A stretch of 64,000 nucleotides of DNA from Lysinibacillus alkalisoli (GCF_014643595.1 NZ_BMJT01000006.1:124001-188000); one strand, 5' to 3'. Counted from the stretch's first letter, positions 1 through 8,801 are shown. Program-made: numbers and translations. Notes: generated from the sequence alone by a model not told the origin.

Positions 1-314
1 TGTACCACAACTAATAAATCCTCTGGTTGTATGGCAATAATTTTATCCATTAATGAAAAATCAATCGTAATGCCGTTATCATATGGGATAATATGCCCTT
101 CTAAACTAGAGCCCCGACCAAAAGGCACAACAGGGATTTTATGCGTATTAGCATATTGTAAAATACGACTCACTTCTTCCGTTGTTTTAGGGAATACTAC
201 CACATCTGGTTTAGCTACGTCATGATACGACTCATCTTGGCTATGTTGTTCTAAAATTGTTTCATTAATACTTACTTGCTCTTCACTTAATAACTCTTTT
301 AATTGATTAATCAT
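1..314 (-). CDS. FAD-binding oxidoreductase, GlcD/D-lactate dehydrogenase type (N-terminal part; runs off the window)
   Basis: The reverse strand encodes the N-terminus of an FAD_binding_4 (PCMH-type) flavoprotein. After about 30 residues come DVVVFPKTTEEVSRILQYA and PVVPFGRGSSLEGH, the typical start of the FAD domain in glycolate oxidase GlcD and D-lactate dehydrogenases, which oxidise 2-hydroxyacids. Two ATGs are possible. AGGAG at 324-328 touches the ATG at 323 but lies 9 bases from the one at 314, so I take 314. It is separated from leuA upstream by a hairpin. The substrate cannot be told because the gene leaves the window. Confidence 0.8.
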   Translation of the reverse strand, partial: MINQLKELLSEEQVSINETILEQHSQDESYHDVAKPDVVVFPKTTEEVSRILQYANTHKIPVVPFGRGSSLEGHIIPYDNGITIDFSLMDKIIAIQPEDLLVVV

Positions 315-340
315 CGTTGTCATCTCCTAAATAGTAGAAA

Positions 341-377
341 ATGAATGAGGCATGGCTGTTGCCTCCCTCATTCATAT
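341..377 (-). terminator. Probable terminator after leuA
   Basis: Inverted repeat ATGAATGAGG / CCTCATTCAT (341-350 and 366-375), followed on the minus strand by a short T-rich stretch. It lies between the leuA stop and the next gene. Confidence 0.6.
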
Positions 378-389
378 TTATGTTGTCAT

Positions 390-1958
390 TTAAACTGTCG
401 CTGTTTCTGGCATCATTTTTTCCACTATAATGGTATTAATAGCGTTAATATATGCCATGGCACTTGCCATCATAATGTCGGTATGTGTTGCCTTAGCGAG
501 ATAAGTTTCTCCTTCGTAAGCTACTTGGATTTTCACCTTACCTAACGCCTCTTTACCACGTGAGACGCTACTAATGTTATATTCTACAAGTTTTGTTTCG
601 ATTTCTGTCATCTCTGTAATGGCTGTGTATAATGCAGCAATTGGGCCCGAACCACTTGCGCTATGTTTAATTATAGCTTCACCTTTACGTAATTTGACAC
701 TTGCTGATGGGAAAATACTATTACTAATCACTTGTAAGTCTTCAATTTCATAGAAATAATCGCTATATGTTGTTTCTGTCGCCATATTATGCTTTTTAAA
801 ATAATCTTCTACTAGGACGTAAAGGTCATGATTGTATACTTCTTTTTTAGCATCTGCTAATGTTAGGAAGTTTTCAAATACACCTTCAAACTGCTCTGCT
901 GTTAAATCAAGATTCAATTTTTCAAGCGCATTTTTTACCGCATGTCGTCCTGAGCGCGCGGTTAGTACTAACTCCATATCGTCCAAACCTACTGCTGTTG
1001 GGCTAATAATTTCATAAGCATCACGAGATTTCAGCAGACCATCTTGGTGAATACCTGATGAGTGCGCAAAGGCGTTATCACCTGTAATTGCTTTGTTGAC
1101 TTGAACATCTAATCCCATGAAGCTACTTACTAAACGAGATGTATTCATAATTTCTTTTGCATTAATATTCGTTTGTGCCCCGTACACTTTATCTCTTGTA
1201 ATCATGGCCATTACGACTTCTTCTAACGCTGCATTACCTGCACGTTCACCAATACCGTTAATCGTACACTCTACCTTATCAGCACCATTCTTCACAGCAG
1301 CTAACGTATTAGCCGTAGCCATCCCTAAGTCATTATGGCAATGCACACTTAGTAAAACCTTGTCATTTAAATTTTTCATGCGATCATTTAATTTATAAAT
1401 CATCTCGCCAAACTCTTGAGGCTCTGCATATCCTACTGTATCCGGAACGTTAATCATTGTTGCCCCTGCTTTCATCACAGCTTCAATAGTTGACCATAAA
1501 TATTCAAAGTCTGAGCGAGAAGCATCTTCCGTTGAATACTGTACTTCATTTGTTAATGTCTTAGCGTACTTTACAGCATCAACACCAATTTGAAGGATTT
1601 GGTCTTTAGATTTATTAAACTTCTTTTCTACATGAATATCTGATGTACCAAGTACAATATGAATCATCGGATTATTCGCATATTTCACACTATTATAAAC
1701 AGCATCAATGTCTTGTTTTACTGCACGAGCAAGAGCTGTAATCATAATATCACTTGTATTACCAACTTGTTTTGCCACTTCCATTACAGCATTAAAGTCA
1801 CCTGTTGAAGATGCGGGGAAACCAGCTTCAATAATATCGACTTGTAATTTTTTAAGCTGTTTAGCTACTTCTACTTTTTCATATAAATTTAATTTTGCAC
1901 CTGGCACTTGCTCTCCATCTCTTAGCGTCGTATCAAATACCCAAATTTTTCTCGTCAT
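390..1958 (-). CDS. leuA: 2-isopropylmalate synthase
   Basis: First committed enzyme of leucine synthesis, condensing acetyl-CoA with 2-oxoisovalerate. The HMGL-like TIM barrel shows [17 protein letters not shown] near the start, [11 protein letters not shown], the metal-binding [13 protein letters not shown], and [13 protein letters not shown] and [12 protein letters not shown] further on. The last 130 or so residues form the LeuA allosteric domain where leucine binds. Three ATGs follow AAGGAG (1968-1973); the third, at 1958, gives a 9-base spacing and the start [11 protein letters not shown], which matches family N-termini. Length of about 522 residues is normal. It is preceded by a T-box leader; no other leu gene is in the window. 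Confidence 0.95.
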   Translation of the reverse strand: MTRKIWVFDTTLRDGEQVPGAKLNLYEKVEVAKQLKKLQVDIIEAGFPASSTGDFNAVMEVAKQVGNTSDIMITALARAVKQDIDAVYNSVKYANNPMIHIVLGTSDIHVEKKFNKSKDQILQIGVDAVKYAKTLTNEVQYSTEDASRSDFEYLWSTIEAVMKAGATMINVPDTVGYAEPQEFGEMIYKLNDRMKNLNDKVLLSVHCHNDLGMATANTLAAVKNGADKVECTINGIGERAGNAALEEVVMAMITRDKVYGAQTNINAKEIMNTSRLVSSFMGLDVQVNKAITGDNAFAHSSGIHQDGLLKSRDAYEIISPTAVGLDDMELVLTARSGRHAVKNALEKLNLDLTAEQFEGVFENFLTLADAKKEVYNHDLYVLVEDYFKKHNMATETTYSDYFYEIEDLQVISNSIFPSASVKLRKGEAIIKHSASGSGPIAALYTAITEMTEIETKLVEYNISSVSRGKEALGKVKIQVAYEGETYLAKATHTDIMMASAMAYINAINTIIVEKMMPETATV

Positions 1959-1990
1959 CATCATCTACTCCTTATTTAATCAATATAAAT

Positions 1991-2268
1991 AAAAAAGCCC
2001 CGCCTCTATATCACTATAGAGACGAGACATAGCTCGCGGTACCACTCTAATTAGCCAATTATTATTGGCTCACCTTAAACCTACAACTTATAAATTGTAG
2101 CTTCTCGTTAACGGGAGAAAGTCGACACAGCCTACGTAAACTTCATTCGGTGTGTTTGCTCATGGATGAGTTCAAAAGAGATAACGTTCAGTTTGCACCA
2201 ACCACTGACTCTCTTAGCGCTTATCTTACTTTTTACTAGTTCCAATCAACGCAGATATAATTGAATTA
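1991..2268 (-). promoter_or_regulatory. T-box leader (leucine) of leuA with terminator
   Basis: The minus strand carries the T-box core AGAGTGGTACCGCG (2035-2048), whose UGGN element binds the acceptor end of uncharged tRNA. Stem I contains the AGAGAG motif and ends in GAACTCATCC; the CTC at 2168-2170 is the likely specifier codon, for leucine. Downstream is a long hairpin, CGTCTCTATA / TATAGAGGCG, extended by GU pairs and followed by TTTTTT at 1991-1996: the terminator that competes with the antiterminator. Low charging of tRNA-Leu should raise leuA expression. Confidence 0.93.
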
Positions 2269-2274
2269 ATTGCA

Positions 2275-2303
2275 ATACTATATCGAATTATCAAAAAAGT
2301 CAA
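2275..2303 (-). promoter_or_regulatory. Promoter of the leuA T-box transcript
   Basis: On the minus strand TTGACT (2298-2303), a 17-base spacer and TAGTAT (2275-2280), just upstream of the T-box leader. Confidence 0.6.
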
Positions 2304-2475
2304 TCTATTATTATGATTATTTTATTAAAATTTACCGCTTTGCCACTTTACGAACATTTTTGAGCAATAATCGTTATAAAAGATAGCTTTCTCTCCAAAC
2401 TGTATTGAAAGCTATAATTCTATACATTTTTTATTTATAATCATGTGTAGCAAGGACAAAACAAAGGAGTTTAAA

Positions 2476-3123
2476 ATGAAGCGAAAAATCCTCTATATTA
2501 TTCCTATTATTTTAATCGTTAGTTGCATTTTTTTGTTATTTTATGATAACAAAAAACTGACGATTATGATTGATCCGGGGCATGGAGACCAAGACCCTGG
2601 CACTATTAGTATACATGGTACTTATGAAAAAGATATTAATTTATCGCTAGCTAAAAAGACAGCTGAAACACTTGCTAAACAGGGTCACACCATTATTTTA
2701 ACGCGTCATGAAGATACCACTATGTCATTAAAAGAACGTTATCAATTAGCTAATGAAAAACAAGTTGACTTATTTATTAGTGTACATGCTAATGCCATTG
2801 AAAATAAACCAGACATCCATGGTATGCAAGTATTATATTATCCTGATGAAACAAATCGTAATGAAGTTTTAGCGTCCGAAATGCTGAAATCTTTGCTCAC
2901 TACAACTAATGCTGTTGATAAGGGAGCCATTGCGCGCCCCGATTTGGCCGTATTGCGCGGTACAAGGATGCCATCCTTATTGATTGAAAGTGGCTTTTTA
3001 ACTAATGCACAAGAAGCAACACGTTTAGAAGATCCAAACTATCAACAAAAAATCGCTGATGGTGTAGCACAAGCTGTTCAACATTATTTTGATGAAGAAC
3101 TTATTGTGAAAAATCAAAAATAA
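2476..3123 (+). CDS. N-acetylmuramoyl-L-alanine amidase (Amidase_3)
   Basis: Zinc-dependent amidase that cleaves the bond between muramic acid and the stem peptide of peptidoglycan. Residues 5-22 form one hydrophobic segment, a membrane anchor or signal. Family motifs follow: IDPGHGDQDPG (first zinc His), a Glu in GTYEKDINL, ISVHANA (second His) and LLIESGFLTN with the catalytic Glu. At 215 residues it is catalytic domain only, without SH3 or SPOR modules, resembling CwlD-sized enzymes. AAAGGAG with 7-8 bases before ATG 2476 fixes the start. It stands alone before a strong terminator; a link to sporulation is not shown here. Confidence 0.9.
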   Translation: MKRKILYIIPIILIVSCIFLLFYDNKKLTIMIDPGHGDQDPGTISIHGTYEKDINLSLAKKTAETLAKQGHTIILTRHEDTTMSLKERYQLANEKQVDLFISVHANAIENKPDIHGMQVLYYPDETNRNEVLASEMLKSLLTTTNAVDKGAIARPDLAVLRGTRMPSLLIESGFLTNAQEATRLEDPNYQQKIADGVAQAVQHYFDEELIVKNQK

Positions 3124-3164
3124 CACTAGCCCATGACAAGAAAAATAGTGTCATGGGCTAGTGT
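3123..3164. terminator. Bidirectional terminator
   Basis: Perfect 16-bp inverted repeat (3123-3138 and 3149-3164; core CACTAGCCCATGACA) between the convergent amidase gene and the gene at 3166. Confidence 0.85.
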
Positions 3165-3165
3165 C

Positions 3166-3483
3166 TTATTTTCTTCGCATAATTAAACGCGAACCATCAT
3201 TAGCTTCTACTTCCACTTTAAACTTTTGCAAAATAGTGATAAAAGGAGCCACACCAATAGCACGAATCATCTGCATAGCCGTGCGAAGTGTCAATCCTGC
3301 TTTTTGTGCATACATTGTGGCTACAGATGGTGTGAGTGTATCTTTACCATCCGTAATTGGTAAAGGAGCTGCTTTACCTAGAGGGCGCAATACAATAGCT
3401 AATGCACCTTCAATAATAATAGTTGTATTTTCCTGTTTAAGTGCTTGTTGCAAATGTGCCTTGGTTGTTACAACGTTATACAT
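3166..3483 (-). CDS. Hypothetical protein, 105 aa
   Basis: Small soluble protein that I do not recognise. It begins MYNVVTTKAHLQQALKQ and includes a hydrophobic strand TTIIIEGALAIVL and a charged end, SRLIMRRK. There is no signal peptide or transmembrane helix. GAGGTGA stands 5 bases before the ATG. It lies 9 bases after the glycosylase gene on the same strand, so it is probably the last gene of a GNAT, glycosylase and unknown operon. Codon use is like its neighbours, so it is probably a real gene. Confidence 0.6.
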   Translation of the reverse strand: MYNVVTTKAHLQQALKQENTTIIIEGALAIVLRPLGKAAPLPITDGKDTLTPSVATMYAQKAGLTLRTAMQMIRAIGVAPFITILQKFKVEVEANDGSRLIMRRK

Positions 3484-3492
3484 ATCTTCACC

Positions 3493-4002
3493 TCATTGTA
3501 AGTAGGGGGTAATGGCGCGCCATAGAACTACTTTTTCGTCAAATGTTTTATTATACTTCCCCGGGACAGGGCTAGATGAGGGGAGTTGTGTATAGAAGCG
3601 ATGCTGCAAAATCGAAAAGCCCAAATGTTTTTTAAAGACAGCTTGAGCCTTTGTGCCATTAAAAAAGATCGCTTCAATCTGAGGATACGTAGCAAATAGC
3701 CAAACAAAATCGTTAGGTACTTCATTTTTTATTTTTGTATCTAGACTGCCCTCTCGCTCACAGGATTGAATAGCATCCCATAAGCCAATACGATGTCGCT
3801 TAAGCCATATAAGGCGTTGTTCATACTGTTCTGGTACTTCTTCATTAACAATTTGAGCAATGATTGGCCAAAAATGATTGCGTGGGTGACCATAATATTG
3901 CGCTTTTTCTAGTGACTGCACACCTGGCATAGAACCTATAATCATCACTTTAGTTTGTTGGTTCACTAATGGTGGCAGCACATTTTTTAGTATGTTATTC
4001 AC
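3493..4002 (-). CDS. DNA-deoxyinosine glycosylase (UDG superfamily, family 6)
   Basis: Base-excision repair glycosylase expected to remove hypoxanthine or uracil from DNA. Motifs of the G/U-mismatch-like family are clear: IGSMPGVQSLEKAQYYGHP, with RNHFWPI next, NGTKAQ in the middle and LPSSSPVPGKYNKTF near the end. The open frame extends upstream to an ATG at 4059, but that lies inside the acetyltransferase gene. A GTG at 4002 gives 169 residues, close to the family norm, with an 8-base overlap suggesting translational coupling. The GTG has only a weak ribosome binding site, so the start is tentative. Confidence 0.85.
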   Translation of the reverse strand: MNNILKNVLPPLVNQQTKVMIIGSMPGVQSLEKAQYYGHPRNHFWPIIAQIVNEEVPEQYEQRLIWLKRHRIGLWDAIQSCEREGSLDTKIKNEVPNDFVWLFATYPQIEAIFFNGTKAQAVFKKHLGFSILQHRFYTQLPSSSPVPGKYNKTFDEKVVLWRAITPYLQ

Positions 4003-4399
4003 GATTATATTCCATTCCCATTGATTCTGGTTCCGCTGCTTCAAACCCAAATTTCTCATATAAATGATGCGCTGGTTTATCCGCTATTAACGAAACAAAG
4101 GCTTTTTTATTAATATTCGTATCCAAATATTGTTTAATTTCCTTCATAATAATTTTACCTAAACCATTGCCTTGCTCATCAGGGTGTACAGCAATATCAA
4201 CGACAAAATATGCCGTACCACCATCTCCTATAACACGCCCCATACCGATTAATTCATTATTTTCATTGCGCAAAGTAACAGAAAAATAGCTGTTATCTAA
4301 ACCTTGTTGCACATAATTAGCATCTCTCTCTCCCATCCCTGCTAATTTACGTAATCTTATATATTCTTCAACACTTGGTACATCATGTACGATTTTCAT
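3995..4399 (-). CDS. GNAT family N-acetyltransferase
   Basis: Acetyl-CoA-dependent acetyltransferase of 134 residues. The central GNAT fold is visible: IGMGRVIGDGGTAYFVVDIAV (beta 4), then HPDEQGNGLGKIIMKEI, the acetyl-CoA pyrophosphate-binding loop, and LYEKFGF near the end. AAGGAG stands well placed before the ATG. First gene of a likely three-gene unit with the glycosylase (overlap 8 bases) and a small unknown protein. The acceptor substrate is unknown. Confidence 0.88.
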   Translation of the reverse strand: MKIVHDVPSVEEYIRLRKLAGMGERDANYVQQGLDNSYFSVTLRNENNELIGMGRVIGDGGTAYFVVDIAVHPDEQGNGLGKIIMKEIKQYLDTNINKKAFVSLIADKPAHHLYEKFGFEAAEPESMGMEYNRE

Positions 4400-4653
4400 T
4401 ATATCATCTCCTTCTATTCAAGCGCTTTGCTTGAATATTATGTGTAAAAAACGTATCGTTACAGTATGGGGCAATATTATGACACTCCCCCCAAACATCA
4501 TACGCAAAGTTACTTTTAACCGTTTCAAACCTGCTTATAGCAGGTTTTTTTTCATACTAAATGCTCATCGTTATTACTCCTAATATAACGCTATTGTGGC
4601 ATTGTCAGCCTAGTTATAGTCTTATAAACTTATGAGGAAATGGAGGTTTTATT
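4400..4653. other. Intergenic region between divergent genes
   Basis: About 250 bases between the acetyltransferase and the membrane protein at 4654. Besides a plus-strand hairpin with a T run (4528-4552) I see no confident gene. The plus-strand terminator has no annotated gene upstream, so a short untranslated RNA from about 4440 is possible. Confidence 0.4.
4528..4552 (+). terminator. Orphan intrinsic terminator
   Basis: AACCTGC-TTATA-GCAGGTT followed by TTTTTT on the plus strand. The upstream gene runs the other way, so this hairpin ends an unannotated transcript or insulates the downstream gene. Confidence 0.6.
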
Positions 4654-6198
4654 ATAAAAAAGTATAAATCATTATGGAAACTGATTGGTGTTGTCATCAT
4701 ACCAATTGCCCTATTATTTCTCTATACGGCGTCACATCTTTCTGACTTTAACCCGTTCCAAGAAAAAATCGAACAATTACAGCATGAAAATGAAACATTA
4801 GCTAGTGAAGCCAACCAAAAAACGATGTTATATCCCTTCCTTAATCACCAAGCACTCTGGCTTAAACCTGCTATCGCGAATGAAGAGAGTCAATTCATTG
4901 CTTATGACAAGAAAAATAATAAAGTCGCTCATACACACCCATACGCCTCTGATATTTTCCAACGTTTCATTTATACGTATGAAAATCATTTATTCACTTT
5001 TATTACAAAAGATGAGGCCCTCCATGCGTACACATATAATGGCAATAAAGTACAAAAACTCTCCTTACCTCAACTTAAAGTGGAAGATTATTTAGAACAA
5101 GCATCACGAACAGATCAAGGCACAATCTATGTGCTAGCAAAAGATGAAGTTGGACAAAGTGTGGCAGTGGCTATTAAAGGAGATAAAGTAGCAACCATAA
5201 ACCTACAAGACATATTACAACTACCTACCTTAACAGATGTTGCGTTTAGTGTTTTCACAGACCTCCCTATTATTGAAGCGAAAAATTATGAAGGAGAGTC
5301 ATTCATCTATGGCTTTAGTTTTGATGCATCTTTTCAGGCAAAAAAAGCAAGTGCTACTAGCTTTGAAGGCATCGCTGAAGTAGAGGCACAGCTTTATCAT
5401 CAAGGCATAACTATTGAACAGGAAAGTAATGATATTGTTGCACTTAATGTATTAAGCAACACAGCAACTAAAATCCCCTTACCTATTTATTTTCCTAAAG
5501 TAATGCCCTTAAACACAGAAAATTATCTTGTGGTAGGACAAGCTAACTTTCAAGCAGATGGTCAAATTAAAGCTATGATTATTTCCGCTACAGGAGATAG
5601 GATTAAAGAAATACCTGAGGCATCTACTTTATTTGGCTCGTATAAAGAAAGCAACATTTCTGCAAATATTATGGATAATACCTTGTATATCGCCTCTGAA
5701 TCTAGAGCCGCTACTATTCACCTACAAACAGATGAAATAATGATATTTACCGATAAAGACCGACAACATTATTTTGAAACGCAAATGAATGATAATACCA
5801 AAGAAATAGCGCAATTAGAGAGCGATGGTAAGTCATGGAGTTGGTATAAGTTTAAAACATTTTTATTCCATGAAACACGCGGACAAATTTTACTTGTCAA
5901 TGTGGGTGTTTTTGTCTTTATTATTTCCATTGTATTATTTGCTGCCGCTATTAATTATCGCCGCACTAAAGAAGCACAATATCAAGAAGCCATTATGGTA
6001 GAGGCTGTTGTTACGGATGTGATTTCTCCTGAACGCATCCATTTGCCTTATAAAATTACAGTGAATTTTACGTATGATAATGTGTTACTAGAAGGTATGG
6101 TTGATTTAATGCCAGAGGAACACTTTGTGCCAGATGTTGGTGAACATATTATGATTGCTTATCATCCTACAAGTAAAAAAATATTTTTAGTCACTTGA
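4654..6198 (+). CDS. Membrane protein with large extracytoplasmic domain; apparent ATA start
   Basis: Protein of about 514 residues that I do not recognise in full. An N-terminal helix (LIGVVIIPIALLFLYTA) is followed by a roughly 370-residue extracytoplasmic part rich in beta-type sequence, a second helix (VGVFVFIISIVLFAAAI) and a 75-residue cytoplasmic tail. The tail, with EAVVTDVISPERIHLPYKI and VGEHIMIAYHP, resembles DUF3592-type small beta domains. The first in-frame ATG is 4825, which would drop the first helix. GGAGG at 4642-4646 instead points to ATA at 4654 (7-base spacing; IKKYKSLWK) or ATT at 4651, so a non-standard start or an ATG-to-ATA change is likely. Confidence 0.6.
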   Translation: MKKYKSLWKLIGVVIIPIALLFLYTASHLSDFNPFQEKIEQLQHENETLASEANQKTMLYPFLNHQALWLKPAIANEESQFIAYDKKNNKVAHTHPYASDIFQRFIYTYENHLFTFITKDEALHAYTYNGNKVQKLSLPQLKVEDYLEQASRTDQGTIYVLAKDEVGQSVAVAIKGDKVATINLQDILQLPTLTDVAFSVFTDLPIIEAKNYEGESFIYGFSFDASFQAKKASATSFEGIAEVEAQLYHQGITIEQESNDIVALNVLSNTATKIPLPIYFPKVMPLNTENYLVVGQANFQADGQIKAMIISATGDRIKEIPEASTLFGSYKESNISANIMDNTLYIASESRAATIHLQTDEIMIFTDKDRQHYFETQMNDNTKEIAQLESDGKSWSWYKFKTFLFHETRGQILLVNVGVFVFIISIVLFAAAINYRRTKEAQYQEAIMVEAVVTDVISPERIHLPYKITVNFTYDNVLLEGMVDLMPEEHFVPDVGEHIMIAYHPTSKKIFLVT

Positions 6199-6219
6199 GA
6201 GATGTTTAAAACATCTCTC

Positions 6220-6255
6220 TTGACTTTTATATCAGCTGTAACTATTATAGTTACA
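6220..6255 (+). promoter_or_regulatory. Promoter and operator of the Rrf2-family gene
   Basis: TTGACT (6220-6225), 17-base spacer, TATTAT (6243-6248). A perfect 19-bp palindrome TGTAACTA-TTA-TAGTTACA (6237-6255) covers the -10 box, as expected for an autorepressor. A near copy lies in front of the DoxX gene. Confidence 0.75.
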
Positions 6256-6271
6256 TACAGGTGGTGAGCAT

Positions 6272-6682
6272 ATGATTAACACACGTTTTTCTGTCGCGAT
6301 TCATATTATTTCATTAATTGCATCCAATCCGCATGAGGCAATGTCTTCTGAATGGATTGCAGGTAGTGTCAATACGAATCCCGTAGTTATTCGTCGCATC
6401 ACTGGTCTTTTAAAGAGAGCAGGTATTGTTGATACAGTACCTGGTGTTGCTGGCATAACATTAAAAAAATGCCCAAGTGAAATTACATTGTTAGATATTT
6501 ATCATGCTGTCATTTCAGATGATGCTTTATTTTCCATCCATGACGAAACAAATCCCAATTGTTTAGTTGGTCGTAACATTCAAGCTACACTCGATGATAA
6601 ATTTCAACAAGCACAACACGCAATGGAAGCGGAACTTGCAAAGACCTCAGTGGCAGACGTAGTAACACAGTTAAAAAAATAG
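6272..6682 (+). CDS. Rrf2 family transcriptional regulator (YwnA-like)
   Basis: 136-residue regulator with the Rrf2 winged helix: MINTRFSVAIHIISLIA, then SSEWIAGSVNTNPVVIRRI (recognition helix) and LLKRAGIVDTVPGVAGI (wing). Only two cysteines are seen (in LKKCPSE and NPNCLVGR), not the three-Cys iron-sulfur cluster set of IscR or NsrR, so it is nearer the YwnA/CymR-type members. A perfect palindrome over its own -10 box and a similar one before the DoxX gene suggest that it represses both. What it senses is unknown. Confidence 0.88.
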   Translation: MINTRFSVAIHIISLIASNPHEAMSSEWIAGSVNTNPVVIRRITGLLKRAGIVDTVPGVAGITLKKCPSEITLLDIYHAVISDDALFSIHDETNPNCLVGRNIQATLDDKFQQAQHAMEAELAKTSVADVVTQLKK

Positions 6683-6701
6683 TCGGTTAATAGGCTATTG
6701 T

Positions 6702-6735
6702 TTTTCATATCCTACTTGTAACTAATATAATCACA
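6702..6735 (+). promoter_or_regulatory. Promoter and second operator, DoxX gene
   Basis: TGTAACTA-ATA-TAATCACA (6717-6735) matches 16 of 19 bases of the palindrome at 6237-6255 and contains TATAAT (6726-6731). A weak -35, TTTTCA, lies 18 bases upstream. Confidence 0.6.
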
Positions 6736-6772
6736 TGTTAACTGTATGTGTTTAAAAGGAGTTTATCATTTT

Positions 6773-7159
6773 ATGAACGAAAAAACAATTGGCCTTGTGA
6801 TTGCTCGGGTTATTTTAGGTATTACATTTGCTTTACATGGGCTAGCCAAATTTCAAGATGGTATTAATGGTACAGCAGAATTTTTTAGCAGTGTTGGTAT
6901 CCCTTCATTCTTAGCATACATTGTAGCTGGTATTGAGTTAGTTGGCGGTATTTTAATGGTGCTTGGTATATTTACTAAAGTTGTTGCTGCATTACTCATT
7001 GTAATTATGTTAGGTGCAATTGGCACAGTAAAATATAGCATGGGCTTTTTAGATGGTTTTGAACTTGATTTAGCGTTATTAGCATTAGCTGTTGTAGCAT
7101 TTACAACGAACTCATGGACACAATGGTTTGCTTTTACACCTCCTACAAAAGCAGAGTAA
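6773..7159 (+). CDS. DoxX family membrane protein
   Basis: 128-residue protein with four predicted membrane helices and the DoxX signature: VIARVILGITFALHGLAKF at the start, AYIVAGIELVGGILMVLGI and then AALLIVIMLGAIGTVKY. DoxX proteins are linked to redox and thiol stress, but the reaction is not established. AAGGAG lies 11 bases before ATG 6773; the upstream ATG at 6746 has no ribosome site. It follows an Rrf2 regulator and carries that regulator's apparent operator, so induction by redox or electrophile stress is a reasonable inference. Confidence 0.88.
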   Translation: MNEKTIGLVIARVILGITFALHGLAKFQDGINGTAEFFSSVGIPSFLAYIVAGIELVGGILMVLGIFTKVVAALLIVIMLGAIGTVKYSMGFLDGFELDLALLALAVVAFTTNSWTQWFAFTPPTKAE

Positions 7160-7234
7160 GATTAGGTATTTAAAAAAAGCGAAAACCATTTATCGCTTGC
7201 TCACTATGTTGAGTAGTGTATATCTGCTTATATT

Positions 7235-7273
7235 AAAAAATGTTAGACCTGTATAATTGGTCTAACATTTTTT
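7235..7273. terminator. Bidirectional terminator
   Basis: Perfect 15-bp inverted repeat AAAAAATGTTAGACC / GGTCTAACATTTTTT between the convergent DoxX and ABC-F genes. Confidence 0.88.
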
Positions 7274-7302
7274 CGTGCTTTTTCCCTCTATCATGTTATG
7301 CC

Positions 7303-8703
7303 TTATAAAGTAGTGATTTTTTGGTCATTAATATGCAATGTTTTTGTTGCATGTCGTTGTAAAAAATAAGCATCATGAGATACGAATATAATCGTCGCCT
7401 CATACCCCTCCATAAATTGAGATAGCGCGTCTAATGTTTGAATATCTAAAAAATTCGTTGGTTCATCTAATAATAAAATATTGTATTCACCTAAAAATAA
7501 TTCACATAAACGTAATCGCATAGCCTCGCCACCGCTTAATGTTTGTACATTTTGTGTGAGGTCATGTAACGCCATACGATGCAGCACCGCGCGCACTAAT
7601 TTTTCAGGTTGGGTTGTACGGTTTTTTACGTAATGATAAACGGTTTCCACTTGTGCAAAACGATAGCTATGTTGAGTAAAGTAGCCTATCTTTGCTTTAG
7701 GTGAAATAGTAATTTGCGCATGCCCTTCATAAATATGCCGAAGCAATGTACTCTTGCCACAACCATTAGGACCTGTAATGGCTACATGCTCTCCTAATAG
7801 AATCTGAAACTGCCCTTCTGTAATTAATGTACGCTCACCTGCTGTAAGAGTTAATGCTTGTGCTACGATTGGTGTTTTATTGTGCAATTGTAGCGCTGTT
7901 GGTGTATGAAACATAATCGCTTGTTCTTGTTGATTGTCACTTACTTCAGGCAGACGTTCTAAACGCTGTTGAATCGCTTTCGCAGCCCTTTGTATGGATT
8001 TTTCACTTGTGCCTTTTGATTTTGTCTCAAACATACGGTTTGCTTTTGCCTTTTTCTCTGACTTGCTCATACTTTTACTTGTGGCTAATTTTTGCGCTTT
8101 TTTCTTCTTTTCTTCTACTGCGCTTGTCAAGCGTGCTTTTTCTTTTTGATATATCAAATATTGCTCATGTTGCTGTTGTTTTTGCAGTGCTTTTTGTTGC
8201 TCATAGTCACTATAATTCCCTTGATATACTGTAACCTTACCATCATCTATTTCCCATATTGTTGTTACCATATCATCTAAAAAAGCACGGTCATGACTTA
8301 CTACTAATAATGCGCCATAATAATAAGCTAGCTTCTCACGTAACAATGTCTTTCCTTGTTGGTCTAAGTGCGTGGTTGGTTCATCTAATAATAACAGTGC
8401 ATAATATTGGCTAAATAAATCTGCTAGTTTCCACTTTGTTTGTTCTCCACCACTATGCATACCTTGTACATTAAATTCACTAAGTAATTTGCCATCTACT
8501 TCATATGTTTCCGGCAGTGTGGCTTGTGCGAATAACTTGCTCTGTGCGTATTGGGATGCGATATATTGTAATAATGTACTTTTCCCTGCACCATTTTTAC
8601 CTACAATACCAATGCGGTCAAAGTCTTGAATAATCAGTTGATCAATAGTAAGAATTAGTTTATCTTGACGAGTTAATTGTTGAGATGTAATTTGAATTGT
8701 CAT
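7303..8703 (-). CDS. ABC-F family ATPase (ribosomal protection type), short Vga/Msr-like
   Basis: Soluble protein of 466 residues with two ABC domains and no membrane part. Domain 1: GIVGKNGAGKST, HSGGEQTKWKLA, LLLLDEPTTHLD. A lysine-rich helical linker of about 80 residues (around 185-265) would reach the ribosomal tRNA exit or peptidyl-transferase region. Domain 2: AITGPNGCGKST, LSGGEAMRLRL, ILLLDEPTNFLD. The short length and linker resemble antibiotic-resistance ABC-F proteins (Vga, Msr, VmlR) more than housekeeping EttA types. GGAGG stands 8 bases before the ATG. The leader holds two short ORFs and a terminator, typical of drug-inducible attenuation. The drug range is not predictable. Confidence 0.88.
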   Translation of the reverse strand: MTIQITSQQLTRQDKLILTIDQLIIQDFDRIGIVGKNGAGKSTLLQYIASQYAQSKLFAQATLPETYEVDGKLLSEFNVQGMHSGGEQTKWKLADLFSQYYALLLLDEPTTHLDQQGKTLLREKLAYYYGALLVVSHDRAFLDDMVTTIWEIDDGKVTVYQGNYSDYEQQKALQKQQQHEQYLIYQKEKARLTSAVEEKKKKAQKLATSKSMSKSEKKAKANRMFETKSKGTSEKSIQRAAKAIQQRLERLPEVSDNQQEQAIMFHTPTALQLHNKTPIVAQALTLTAGERTLITEGQFQILLGEHVAITGPNGCGKSTLLRHIYEGHAQITISPKAKIGYFTQHSYRFAQVETVYHYVKNRTTQPEKLVRAVLHRMALHDLTQNVQTLSGGEAMRLRLCELFLGEYNILLLDEPTNFLDIQTLDALSQFMEGYEATIIFVSHDAYFLQRHATKTLHINDQKITTL

Positions 8704-8777
8704 TTTTGCTACCTCCGAAATCGTATTTCGTATCAGTAGCGTTGTACTGATACGTGTCGTTTATGAAGCAACACGTA

Positions 8778-8801
8778 TCAGCTAAATAATAATGTCATCA
8801 T
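8778..8801 (-). CDS. Leader peptide 2 of ABC-F attenuator (MMTLLFS)
   Basis: Seven-codon ORF on the minus strand with an excellent AAGGAGG (8811-8817) 9 bases upstream. It sits after the attenuator hairpin and before hairpins formed by CTGATACGTGT / ACACGTATCAG. Ribosome stalling here could free the main ribosome site. Confidence 0.55.
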   Translation of the reverse strand: MMTLLFS

